Source: a virus. Taken from it: a DNA stretch of 37,971 nt. Each line of letters starts with the position of its first letter. The first letter of the stretch is position 1. Positions 13,306 through 21,411 of the stretch are shown one piece after another. Location: positions 1 through 37,971 of IMG/VR virus record IMGVR_UViG_3300032294_000767. One strand, 5' to 3'. A model generated the notes under the pieces. It was not told the DNA's origin, did not search any database, and saw only the letters and a list, made by a program, of their open reading frames with translations. The translations under genes and the position numbers were made by a program.

Positions 13306-15092
13306 ACCAGATTGATGAAGCCAAGAACTTTGCTCGTCTTTTGTTTGAGCCAAGGGAACAACTTTCAATTCCAGAGTGGGCAGAGAAAAACTTAACGCTT
13401 TCCGCAAGAGTTACAAACATACCCGGAGCATATTCAACAACGCTCACACCCTATGTCCGTGAACCGCTAGAGGCTTTTGGCGATGATTCGATTCGGCGGG
13501 TCGTGTTGGTATGGGGGGCACAAACAAGCAAGACCACAACGATTCTAGCTGGCCTAGCGTACCGAATAGCAGAGCGACCTTGCCCCGCCTTGTGGGTTAT
13601 GCCCAGCGAGCATTTAGCTAGATCGTTCACGGAAACTAGGTGGTTGCCGATGATTGACGATTGCCCAGCCCTAGCCAAAGAGAAACCAGACAACACCGAC
13701 AAAATAAAAATCCTAGAGCAACACTTCAAACGATGCTCGGTCTGGTGGGCTGGCACAAGCCCCTCTGCTCTTTCTAGTCGCTCGATTGCTTTGCTTTGTA
13801 TGGATGAGGTGGACAAGTTCCCAGAGCAAGCGGGGTCGGGTCGAGAAGCCAACCCAGTTCAATTAGCAGAGGCTAGAGTCAGCACCTATCCAAACCATCT
13901 CATCATAGCAACCAGCACCCCGACAACTGCCGATTCGATTATTTGGAGTGAATGGCAAAAGGGCGATATGCGTTTCTACTTTGTTCCTTGTCCTCATTGT
14001 GGGCATAAACAGAAGCTGGTATGGGGGCAAGTGAAGTGGGATGAGTCGGCAAAGATCGAGGATGGCGTTTATGATTTTAAGCTGGTAAAGTCCTCTACCT
14101 ACTACGAGTGCGAGGGGTGTAAGGAAAAGATTACAGACGGACAGAAAACCAAGATGCTTCGAGAGGGCGAGTGGAGGGCAACCAACCTAAAGGGCGAACC
14201 AGCTAGACGCTCCTACCATCTCAACGGCCTATATGCCCCTTGGGTTAGCTTCGGAAGTTTAGCGGTGAAGTTTCTGCAAGACAAGCACAATGGAATCATC
14301 GGCCTACAGGATTTTGTGAACCGAGTTCTAGCCGAGCCTTGGATGGAACACGAAAGCGAGAAGATGGAGATTGTGGCTGGTGACTACAAGATGGGCGAGG
14401 TTCGGATGGGTGAGAAGCTGATTATGGCTTGTGATATTCAAGAGGCAGGGGGCTTCCACGCTTGGTGTGTTGTAAGGGCTTGGGATTTGGAGGGTAGGTC
14501 AAGGCTTGTGTGGGCAGGGCGGTTGGAAACTTGGGGAGACATCCAAGCCAAGGCAGAGGAGTTTGGGGTAGAGCATAAATGCGTTTTCTGCGATTCGGGC
14601 GATCAAACTAGAGATGTTTATTTGAATTGTTGTAAGAATGGCTGGATGGCGTTGGTCGGTTCAGATCGAGCCAGCTTCTCCGAAATTGTAGATGATCGAA
14701 AGCTCCAACGCCCCTACGCTAGAATCGCAAATGGAGACCCCTTTAGCGGTAAGGCAGTTCAATCCAAGACTGGATGGAAGTGGAAATTCTGCCCAGTTTG
14801 GCGGTGGTCGAATCCATCCATCAAAGACATCCTATCCAACCTATTAAAAGAACCCGGCTACATAGCTTTGGATACCCCAGATGTTTGGCGAGTGCATATC
14901 GAAGCAGAAGTGAAGGTGCGGGTGAAAAATCCTATGACTGGAAGGGAAAGGCTTGTATGGAAGCAGATAGGGAAAAATAATCATTTGTTGGATTGCGAGT
15001 GTATGGCAATCGTGGGTGCGGCCTTATATGGTCGATTGAAAGTCTCCCCCGCAAGTTTGACAGAAAGTGAGTTTGATAATGGCGAAGGGTGA
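13302..15092 (+). CDS. terL: Terminase large subunit (lambda GpA-like)
   Basis: 596 residues. The ATPase part has Walker A GAQTSKTT (72-79), adenine-side motif WVMPSEHLARSF, Walker B ALLCMDEV (D168, E169) and the coupling strand IIATSTPTTADSII. A zinc-finger-like insert follows (C230-x2-C233, then CEGC). The nuclease part has MACDIQEAGGF (D378) and FCDSGDQT (D431). The protein powers DNA translocation into the prohead and cuts genome ends. GpA-type terminases often make cohesive ends, so a cos site near the control region or TerS gene is plausible but not located. Confidence 0.95.
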   Translation: MNQIDEAKNFARLLFEPREQLSIPEWAEKNLTLSARVTNIPGAYSTTLTPYVREPLEAFGDDSIRRVVLVWGAQTSKTTTILAGLAYRIAERPCPALWVMPSEHLARSFTETRWLPMIDDCPALAKEKPDNTDKIKILEQHFKRCSVWWAGTSPSALSSRSIALLCMDEVDKFPEQAGSGREANPVQLAEARVSTYPNHLIIATSTPTTADSIIWSEWQKGDMRFYFVPCPHCGHKQKLVWGQVKWDESAKIEDGVYDFKLVKSSTYYECEGCKEKITDGQKTKMLREGEWRATNLKGEPARRSYHLNGLYAPWVSFGSLAVKFLQDKHNGIIGLQDFVNRVLAEPWMEHESEKMEIVAGDYKMGEVRMGEKLIMACDIQEAGGFHAWCVVRAWDLEGRSRLVWAGRLETWGDIQAKAEEFGVEHKCVFCDSGDQTRDVYLNCCKNGWMALVGSDRASFSEIVDDRKLQRPYARIANGDPFSGKAVQSKTGWKWKFCPVWRWSNPSIKDILSNLLKEPGYIALDTPDVWRVHIEAEVKVRVKNPMTGRERLVWKQIGKNNHLLDCECMAIVGAALYGRLKVSPASLTESEFDNGEG

Positions 15093-15312
15093 TTTCATTG
15101 GGCTACCCCTTGCCACCCTAACTTCTCTTCGTGATAAGTATGTTACTTGTTTAGAGGCGATTGCGGTGGCGGGTTCAAGCTATTCGATAGCTGGTCGTTC
15201 GTTTTCAAGAGCGAATCTCGGTGAGGTAAGAGATACGATTGCGGAATTGACCCTAGCCATTCAGTCTGCTAATGGTACTCGTATCCGCACAACTTACGCA
15301 AAGTTCTCGTGA
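15079..15312 (+). CDS. Head-tail joining protein, gpW-like
   Basis: 77 residues from ATG 15079; GTG 15067 would add four and overlap the terminase further. The pattern LTSLRDKYVTCLEAIAVAGS, SYSIAGRSFSRANLGE then VRDTIAELTLAIQ matches the lambda gpW family (L..L...y......G..yS..grs.t.anL.evr..i..L). gpW forms a ring under the portal after packaging. Position between terminase and portal is the lambda order. Confidence 0.75.
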   Translation: MAKGDFIGLPLATLTSLRDKYVTCLEAIAVAGSSYSIAGRSFSRANLGEVRDTIAELTLAIQSANGTRIRTTYAKFS

Positions 15313-18300
15313 AAAAAGCACAGCTAAACTTAATAGATAAAGCCGTAGCTTTTCTGAACCCTCAAGGGGCAGTTAATCGGATGATTGCACGGCAAAAGCT
15401 CGTCAACTTCTCCTACGATGCAGTTAAATATACAAGGGAAAGAAAAGGGCCGAGTTCGCTTTCTGGTGCGGAAGATTATCGCTCTAACTACGACCGAGTA
15501 GAATTGATGAAAAGAGCGAGGGACTTGGCAGAGAATGTTGGCCTTGTTCGCTCCATCCTAATGAAGTTTGCAAGCCACACCGCCGCAAACATCTCCTACC
15601 AAGCCCGAACCGAGAACCCAGAAGTCAATACAGAGGTTGAGGCGTATTGGGCAGAATGGTTCGATAAATGCGACCTAACCACAAGACATACTGGCTCAAC
15701 GCTTATGCAGGTGGCGATGATGAGTATGTTGCGGGACGGAGATTTTTTGTTTTGCCTCGTGAGAGACAAGGACGGCAACCTAAAGATTCAAGGCATTGAG
15801 GCAGATAGATTAGGAGACCCATTCAAGGTTTATACAAGCCTAGACTTGATCGGTGGAATCCATATTGATCGAGATACTGGTGCTCCAAGTGCCTACGATA
15901 TTTATAATCGAAGCATTGGGGATTTCTACACCTACCAGACAACCATTCCATCAAGCCAAGCCTTCCACTTGTTCGACCCACTCCGCATCGACCAGTACCG
16001 AGGAATATCTGCTTTCCATACCGCAATCAATGACGCAACGGACATTTACGATATTATCAACTTTGAGAAGATGGCCGCAAAAAATGCAAGCTCCCAAGCT
16101 GGAATTGTGAAGCGGAATAACAACAATGCCTCCGATCTCTCAAGTCTCACAAACGATGAAGACCTCAATGGCAACACGATCAAACTAGAGGCGATTGAGT
16201 CTGGCAAAATCTCCTACCTAGAACCGGGTGAGGATATTGTTTTCCCCGATGGGCCGAGCCGTCCCTCTGGTGCTTTTGCAGAGTTCCACAAGATTCTATT
16301 GAGGAACATTTGCCTTGGCCTTGGCATCCCTTACAGCTTTGCCGTAGACCCATCCGCTATGAGTGGCCCGACTGCTCGCCTTGAGATGCAACAAGCTGGA
16401 CGCACCTTCCGCAGATACCAGAAGCTACTAGATGATAAGGTTCTTCGACCCATTAAGAACATCGTTATTGCTGATGGGGTAGCAAGGGGATTGATCGAGA
16501 ACAATGTAGGAAGCAGAACGACTAGGGGCATTTTCAATTTCGGGGCGAATGTATCTATTGATTTAGGCAGAGAATCCGCTTCCGCAATCTCCGAGTTCAA
16601 GACTGGCCTTCGCACCGCCGCTGACATCTACGCCGAGCGAGGCCAAGACTTTGAAAGTGCTATGCGACAAAGGGCTATTGAGGCGAAGCTAGTTAAGGAT
16701 TTGGCTGGGGAATACGAAGTTTCAGCCGACACGATTTCCGACATCGCCGCAGAGGGATTGACCAGAGATTCACAAAAAGCACAAGCAACCCCAGCCGAGG
16801 GCGAGCAGACACCCGCTGGGCAACCTTCGGACGAGGATATGCTTGGTGGTGCTTCGCTCAATGGGGCACAAGTCGCATCCCTTATCAATGTTATCAATGC
16901 CGTGGCTATGGGTGCGGTTTCCAAGGAGGGTGCAGTATCTATCATCACCGCCGCCTTCCCGACCATCAGCCCAGACCAAGCAAGGGCAATCATCGCTGGG
17001 GTCAATATCGGAACAACCATCCCAACCACCAAAGAGGAGAAACAGCAGATTGGGAAAGACCAAGGCGGGGATACTTCGGGAGGCTCAACACCCCCAGCCC
17101 CAGAACCTACCACGCCCCCGACCGCCCCCGCTGGCACTTCTCAAAAAAAAAGTAATTTAGAGATTCTGGAAAGCCTCGACCCTGCATCTATCAAGATGCT
17201 GATTGAGGGGATGATGGGTGGGATTGAGTTGGCGAAATACGATGGGATTGATTTTACCCCACCACAAGGGGCTAGGGATGCCGCTAAAAGAGCCTTGGAT
17301 GTGAGGGAAGGCAAACCAGCCAGCCAACGAGGGATGACCCCAGTAGGCATCGCTAGGGCTAGGGATTTGCAAAATGGGGTGAAGATGTCTCCCGACACAG
17401 TTCGCAGAATGAAAGCCTTTTTCGATAGGCACGAAGTAGATAAGAAGGGTGCAACTTGGGACGAGCAGGGTAAGGGCTGGCAAGCGTGGCACGGATGGGG
17501 TGGTGATGCTGGGTATGCTTGGGCAAGGAAAGTGGTTGGACAGATGGAAGCAAGGGACAAGAAAACAGAGTTTGTTGCTGGCAGAGATTGTGGGCAAGAT
17601 GAGGGTGGGACTTTCGGGCCAGACAACAAGTGTGCGGAGGGTTACGGCAGACCCCCACTCAAGGGAGGATATACGCCAACCCGACCCGGTGGGAAATTCC
17701 CCAAGGATTACAAGAGACCAACACCGCAGGGTAAGACGGAAAAGCCGAAAGAAGATGTAAAAAAAGACAAGGCTAGTAGTAAGGCTAAAATCATTGAGAA
17801 AATGAAGAGTGGTGGGCTTACTAATGTTGAACTACCAGCCGATAATGATACGGCGTTGAGAATAGGCAAATCATACGATCTCTTGAGGGAAAGGGGTTAT
17901 GACATTCCCCCGCCGAGAGAAATAAGAGTGGCCTCACTAGAGGGAGAAACACTTGCTCAAGCACAATCATCCTTTATTCTTGGTCAAGTAGCCGATCAAA
18001 ATATAACCTTTAACTCAAGATTCGATAAGACTGGGGCAGGAGGATTTGAACAAACAGTAAAAAAATCAGTAGAGCAGGGGTGGTTTCAAACAGATGATCT
18101 TTTGTCTCACGAATATGGACACACCCTGCACCAAAAGCAAATTGGGTACAAAGAAGCAAGCTCGCTTATAAAAGAAAAGTTTGGCCGTGGTGGCGAGGGA
18201 ATGAAGAATAGCCAGATAGCGGGAAGGGTGAGCGATTACGCCACAACAAATCCAATGGAGTTTGTTGCAGAGGTATTTGCTGGACATATCAATGGCAAGA

Positions 18301-18359
18301 AATACGATGCAGATGTGATGGAATTATACAAGAAATACAAAGGCCCAGAACTAAAATGA
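15309..18359 (+). CDS. Portal protein (lambda gpB-like) fused to a C-terminal metallopeptidase-like domain
   Basis: 1016 residues, about twice the length of lambda gpB. Residues 1 to about 480 are a lambda-type portal (VGLVRSILMKFASHTAANIS, IQGIEADRLGDPF, LLRNICLGLGIPY, SGPTARLEMQQAGRTFRRY). A Pro/Thr-rich linker follows (to about 615), then two phage head-protein modules: TPPQGARDAAKRALDVREGK...SPDTVRRMKAFFDRHE and GRDCGQDEGGTFGP. The last 200 residues contain HEYGHTLH (H934, E935, H938) and, 46 residues on, MEFVAEVF (E984, E988), a gluzincin-like zinc site. The extra domain could be packaged and injected, or act in maturation. No frameshift separates the parts. Confidence 0.88.
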   Translation: MKKAQLNLIDKAVAFLNPQGAVNRMIARQKLVNFSYDAVKYTRERKGPSSLSGAEDYRSNYDRVELMKRARDLAENVGLVRSILMKFASHTAANISYQARTENPEVNTEVEAYWAEWFDKCDLTTRHTGSTLMQVAMMSMLRDGDFLFCLVRDKDGNLKIQGIEADRLGDPFKVYTSLDLIGGIHIDRDTGAPSAYDIYNRSIGDFYTYQTTIPSSQAFHLFDPLRIDQYRGISAFHTAINDATDIYDIINFEKMAAKNASSQAGIVKRNNNNASDLSSLTNDEDLNGNTIKLEAIESGKISYLEPGEDIVFPDGPSRPSGAFAEFHKILLRNICLGLGIPYSFAVDPSAMSGPTARLEMQQAGRTFRRYQKLLDDKVLRPIKNIVIADGVARGLIENNVGSRTTRGIFNFGANVSIDLGRESASAISEFKTGLRTAADIYAERGQDFESAMRQRAIEAKLVKDLAGEYEVSADTISDIAAEGLTRDSQKAQATPAEGEQTPAGQPSDEDMLGGASLNGAQVASLINVINAVAMGAVSKEGAVSIITAAFPTISPDQARAIIAGVNIGTTIPTTKEEKQQIGKDQGGDTSGGSTPPAPEPTTPPTAPAGTSQKKSNLEILESLDPASIKMLIEGMMGGIELAKYDGIDFTPPQGARDAAKRALDVREGKPASQRGMTPVGIARARDLQNGVKMSPDTVRRMKAFFDRHEVDKKGATWDEQGKGWQAWHGWGGDAGYAWARKVVGQMEARDKKTEFVAGRDCGQDEGGTFGPDNKCAEGYGRPPLKGGYTPTRPGGKFPKDYKRPTPQGKTEKPKEDVKKDKASSKAKIIEKMKSGGLTNVELPADNDTALRIGKSYDLLRERGYDIPPPREIRVASLEGETLAQAQSSFILGQVADQNITFNSRFDKTGAGGFEQTVKKSVEQGWFQTDDLLSHEYGHTLHQKQIGYKEASSLIKEKFGRGGEGMKNSQIAGRVSDYATTNPMEFVAEVFAGHINGKKYDADVMELYKKYKGPELK

Positions 18360-18835
18360 TAATTCCTAAAGACTTATTCAACGCAGATGAGTATGATAAG
18401 CAATTTGAAAAATATCTAAAGGGTCTTTACGGCATAAAGGACGAAAAAGAACTAGCCCGACCAGTCTCCCAAACCCCTGCCCCTCCCAAGGAACGAATCA
18501 AAGGCTCAAAGGAGAACCCAGAAGGCACGGCATCGACCAGAAGTAAAGCTGGCGACATTGAGATTTCAGCGGAGAACGAAGAGGCATTGAAGAACAAGAT
18601 TGCCGAGTTCAAAGACAAGCACCCCTCACGGAAAGCCCCTACCCTTGGAGCATTGAAGAAAGTGTTTCGCAGGGGGGCGGGTGCGTTCTCGACTAGCTTT
18701 AGGCCAACGATTACCGGGGGAAAACCCAACTCACGCAACGCTTGGGCGATGGCAAGGGTGAACAAGTTTCTCAAGATGGCTGGTGGGGGTGAGGTTAAGA
18801 AGTCATACCGAGCGGCAGACGGCGATCTTCTTTGA
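18356..18835 (+). CDS. Hypothetical head-operon protein
   Basis: 159 residues, coupled by ATGA to the portal-peptidase gene. The N-terminal half is charged and linker-like. The C-terminal half has a compact basic module (APTLGALKKVFRRGAGAFST, then NAWAMARVNKFLKMAGGGEV) that I associate with phage head-gene neighbourhoods, often as a C-terminal domain of maturation proteins, with W-x-x-ARVxxFL as the core. It may be a head accessory protein. A role as partner or inhibitor of the adjacent peptidase domain is possible from position only. Confidence 0.6.
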   Translation: MIIPKDLFNADEYDKQFEKYLKGLYGIKDEKELARPVSQTPAPPKERIKGSKENPEGTASTRSKAGDIEISAENEEALKNKIAEFKDKHPSRKAPTLGALKKVFRRGAGAFSTSFRPTITGGKPNSRNAWAMARVNKFLKMAGGGEVKKSYRAADGDLL

Positions 18836-18852
18836 CACTAGCTCGATGATTT

Positions 18853-19926
18853 ATGCCCCTACCCCTACCTTCCGCAGACGAATCAGAGCAAGACTTTGTT
18901 TCCCGCTTTATGGGAGACGAGCAAGCCATCAGCGACTTTCCAGACGAACAACAAAGGGCGGCGGTTGCCTATTCGACCTATCGGGACGAGGAACTAGAAG
19001 AAACCGAGCTAGGTGGAGTTTCAATTTTAGAGGTTGGTGAAGCAAAAGGACACGATCTTTTCGTGGATAAGACCAGCTTGCAGACCGCCCTAAATCTTAT
19101 GAAGAGTGCCAAGAATGGGGTTAAGGTGAAGATGAACCACGGCTCTGGTCTTGAGGCCGTTGTGGGATTTGCAAGGAATCCCCGCATCGATGGGGATAAG
19201 CTAGTGGCAGACCTCCGCTTGCTCCGCAACTCGCCCCACTATGGCCTTATCAAAGAGATGGCATCGGAAGCCCCCGACCAGTTTGGGGTTTCATTGGCTT
19301 TCGTGAATGAGTCCGAGACCATCAATGGCAAAGATTACATTCGACCCCAGAGCATCGCCTCTGCTGATTTAGTTTCCAGCCCAGCCGCCACGAATGGATT
19401 ATTCGAGGAGATGGTGAAGTTTATGGAAAAACTCGGTTATGTGCAGGGGGGCAAGACCATCCCAGCCGTAGCCAAAGAAGCCGTGGAGGAAGCTCCACTT
19501 GACAAAAAGGACAAATCAAATATGGAAAACAACGATTATAAGAAAGATATGGACGAAATTAAGGTTCGTCTCGCCGCATTGGAAGATGCGATGAAACCCA
19601 AAGAAGAAATGAAGAAAGAGGAGATGGCCGAGGAAGCTCCCAAGATCGTCATCGAAAAAGAAGATGAAGATGAGAAAGAGGAGACCAAGGAAGAGATGAG
19701 CGAGGTCGTGAAGAAAGTTCTCACCGAGTTCGGCATTAAGCCCATCCCCGCCTCCCCTTCAATCGAAGTTCCTTCCGAGAAAAAGGAAGAACCCAAAACT
19801 TTTGAAGCTCTCGTGGCCGCCCATAGCGACTACGGAACAAGCAAGCTCAAGGCGATGAAAGCCGTGATGCTCTCCAACCCCAAAGAATACAACGAGGCAT
19901 TGTCTCGTGGTATTACTAAACTCTAA
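18853..19926 (+). CDS. Prohead protease with C-terminal scaffold region
   Basis: 357 residues. The N-terminus has the phage head-maturation motif DESEQDFVSRFMGDEQAIS...FPDEQQRAAVAYS. The protease core includes VKMNHGSG (H96), FGVSLAF (S147) and ASADLVSSPAATNGLF, like XkdF/S78-type prohead proteases that trim scaffold and capsid. From about residue 220 to 300 it becomes a Lys/Glu-rich coiled coil (MKPKEEMKKEEMAEE), a scaffold. An internal ATG at 19522 (M224) preceded by AAAAAGGAC could yield scaffold alone, as with lambda C/Nu3. It lies just upstream of decoration and capsid genes. Confidence 0.85.
   Translation: MPLPLPSADESEQDFVSRFMGDEQAISDFPDEQQRAAVAYSTYRDEELEETELGGVSILEVGEAKGHDLFVDKTSLQTALNLMKSAKNGVKVKMNHGSGLEAVVGFARNPRIDGDKLVADLRLLRNSPHYGLIKEMASEAPDQFGVSLAFVNESETINGKDYIRPQSIASADLVSSPAATNGLFEEMVKFMEKLGYVQGGKTIPAVAKEAVEEAPLDKKDKSNMENNDYKKDMDEIKVRLAALEDAMKPKEEMKKEEMAEEAPKIVIEKEDEDEKEETKEEMSEVVKKVLTEFGIKPIPASPSIEVPSEKKEEPKTFEALVAAHSDYGTSKLKAMKAVMLSNPKEYNEALSRGITKL
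19522..19926 (+). CDS. Possible internally initiated scaffold protein
   Basis: In-frame ATG 19522 with AAAAAGGAC about 10 bases upstream begins exactly where the protease domain ends. The 134-residue product would be the coiled-coil scaffold plus a conserved-looking C-terminus (AHSDYGTSKLKAMKAVMLSN). Lambda produces its scaffold Nu3 this way inside gene C. Confidence 0.4.
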   Translation: MENNDYKKDMDEIKVRLAALEDAMKPKEEMKKEEMAEEAPKIVIEKEDEDEKEETKEEMSEVVKKVLTEFGIKPIPASPSIEVPSEKKEEPKTFEALVAAHSDYGTSKLKAMKAVMLSNPKEYNEALSRGITKL

Positions 19927-19944
19927 TAAAAGGATAATACTAAA

Positions 19945-20304
19945 ATGGCAACAAACATTGACGGTGGTGCAATTCGCACCTTTAACTTCGCTTCGGCGAT
20001 TTCGGCTTACCGATTCGTTCAAATCGGAACAGATGGATTGGCAGTAGCGGCAGTCTCCGGCACGGCTCGTGCAGTTGGCTCTACTATTTCCGATGTAGCG
20101 GCTGGTGACAACGGTGCAGTCAAGCTGTTCTACCCAACCTTTTTTGCAACTTGTGATGTGGCGATTGCCGCTGGTGGCCTTGTGGCTACTAGCACGGCTG
20201 GCCTTGTGACAACTGCGGCGGCCAATGTTGGCATCGTCGGAGTTGCTCTCGAAGGCGGTGCGGCTGATGCAGTTATCGAAGTCGCAGTTCCCTTAACCCA
20301 GTAA
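19945..20304 (+). CDS. Capsid decoration-type protein (DUF2190/gpD-position)
   Basis: 119 residues, Ala/Gly/Val-rich with no charged clusters, consistent with a small beta protein. AAAGGATAATACTAAAATG gives a good ribosome site. The sequence (RFVQIGTDGLAVAAVSGTAR, VGIVGVALEGGAADAVIEVA) resembles the DUF2190-like head decoration family. It lies directly before the major capsid gene, the place of lambda gpD. It probably stabilises the expanded shell. Confidence 0.75.
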   Translation: MATNIDGGAIRTFNFASAISAYRFVQIGTDGLAVAAVSGTARAVGSTISDVAAGDNGAVKLFYPTFFATCDVAIAAGGLVATSTAGLVTTAAANVGIVGVALEGGAADAVIEVAVPLTQ

Positions 20305-20333
20305 TTTAACCAACCAAGAAAGAATATAAATAT

Positions 20334-21305
20334 ATGGCATACGTAAGTGGTGGTACAACGATTCGAGCAGACATCAACCAAGCGTTGATCGAAGCTCCTC
20401 AAGCCGATGTCGGTTTGATCGGTTCGCAACTTCTCCCTTTGCAGAATGTTGATGCAAAGAGCGGAACATACCTAAAGGTTCAACTCGGCGGTGCAGAGTT
20501 GCTGACCAACAATGCGGCGGCTCGTGATTCTGGTTCGGGATACAACCGAGGGATTCGCTCCTTCAGTTCTGCGAACTACAGCACGGACGAATTTGGACTT
20601 GAGGAGATCGTGCCGGACGATACCGCTAAAGACCTAAACAGGTTTTTTTCGTACGAGGCAGAAACTGCCAAGTTCTTGCTCCGTCAGTTGAAACTCTCCC
20701 ACGAGAAGCGGGTTTCCGATCTTCTCTGGGCTGGTTCGACTCCCTTCACCATCGCTGACCAGACTCGTGCAGTAGCCTACACGAACACGAACATCGCCAC
20801 GGTTGATGTGGCTCGTGACGTAGCGGCCGCCAAACTCGCTCTTAACCAGTATGGTTATGAAGTGAATTGTATTGCGATGTCTGCCAATGTGTTTGAGTTG
20901 ATCAGGCGCTCCACCCTCCTACAAAATCAGTTCTTCGGAGTTATCTCCAATACTGGTGCAAGGTTGTTGAGCGAAGCTGAAATTGCGGCGGCTCTCGGAG
21001 TTCAGAACCTCCTCGTTGGTCGTGCGGCGATCAATTCTGCTGGTAAGAACAAAGCCTACTCTGGTTCGTTCGTTGTTCCAGATACCAAGATCATCGTAGG
21101 TCAGATTGCTGGTGGTGAGTTCACCGCTGGTGGAATCGGACGCACCTTGGTTTGGTCGGGTGACTCGGCTGGTGGTTTCGTTAGCGAAAGCTATCGTGAT
21201 GAAGCTCGCCGTAGCCAAGTGCTCCGGGTTCGTATGAACACGGACGAAGTTGTGATTGACCCGAACGCCGCCGTTCGCATCACCACCAACTACTCCGCTA
21301 GCTAA
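20334..21305 (+). CDS. Major capsid protein (HK97-fold)
   Basis: 323 residues. Position after protease, scaffold and decoration genes, a good ribosome context and the composition of a coat protein all support this. Recognisable pieces are the N-terminal arm (IRADINQALIEAP), the E-loop/P-domain region (FGLEEIVPDDTAKDLNRFFS, then RQLKLSHEKRVSDLLW), an A-domain segment (NCIAMSANVFELIRRS, ALGVQNLLVGRA) and a C-terminal strand with DEVVIDPNAAVRI. The N-terminus is too short for a large cleaved delta domain, which fits the separate scaffold. The operon ends just after it with a strong terminator. Confidence 0.9.
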   Translation: MAYVSGGTTIRADINQALIEAPQADVGLIGSQLLPLQNVDAKSGTYLKVQLGGAELLTNNAAARDSGSGYNRGIRSFSSANYSTDEFGLEEIVPDDTAKDLNRFFSYEAETAKFLLRQLKLSHEKRVSDLLWAGSTPFTIADQTRAVAYTNTNIATVDVARDVAAAKLALNQYGYEVNCIAMSANVFELIRRSTLLQNQFFGVISNTGARLLSEAEIAAALGVQNLLVGRAAINSAGKNKAYSGSFVVPDTKIIVGQIAGGEFTAGGIGRTLVWSGDSAGGFVSESYRDEARRSQVLRVRMNTDEVVIDPNAAVRITTNYSAS

Positions 21306-21335
21306 AGATTGTTGTTGGTTGTTTCCTCTGAAGAA

Positions 21336-21374
21336 GGGGGAGTGGGTGAATAACCCGCTCCCCCTTTTTCTTTT
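21336..21374 (+). terminator. Strong intrinsic terminator after the major capsid gene
   Basis: GGGGGAGTGGGT (21336-21347), loop GAATA, ACCCGCTCCCCC (21353-21364), then TTTTTCTTTT. The 12-bp stem has one G-T pair and is very GC-rich. It separates the highly expressed head genes from the glycosylation island, giving lower or independent expression downstream. Confidence 0.92.
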
Positions 21375-21376
21375 AA

Positions 21377-21411
21377 TTGACATCCCCTAATAATTAGAAA
21401 TCCTAGTCTAA
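21377..21411 (+). promoter_or_regulatory. Possible promoter of the glycosylation island
   Basis: TTGACA (21377-21382) is a perfect -35 box placed just after the terminator and 30 bases before the first island gene. No good -10 box lies at normal spacing; GAAATCCTAG occupies that place. The same GAAATCCT occurs before three other genes, so a phage-specific or activator-dependent promoter is conceivable. Confidence 0.35.

Noticed and set aside
16628-17137. Long minus-strand frames opposite the portal linker (169, 162 and 146 codons)
   Set aside because: They mirror the Pro/Thr/Ala-rich linker and the codon bias of the portal gene, and all supported genes are on the + strand.
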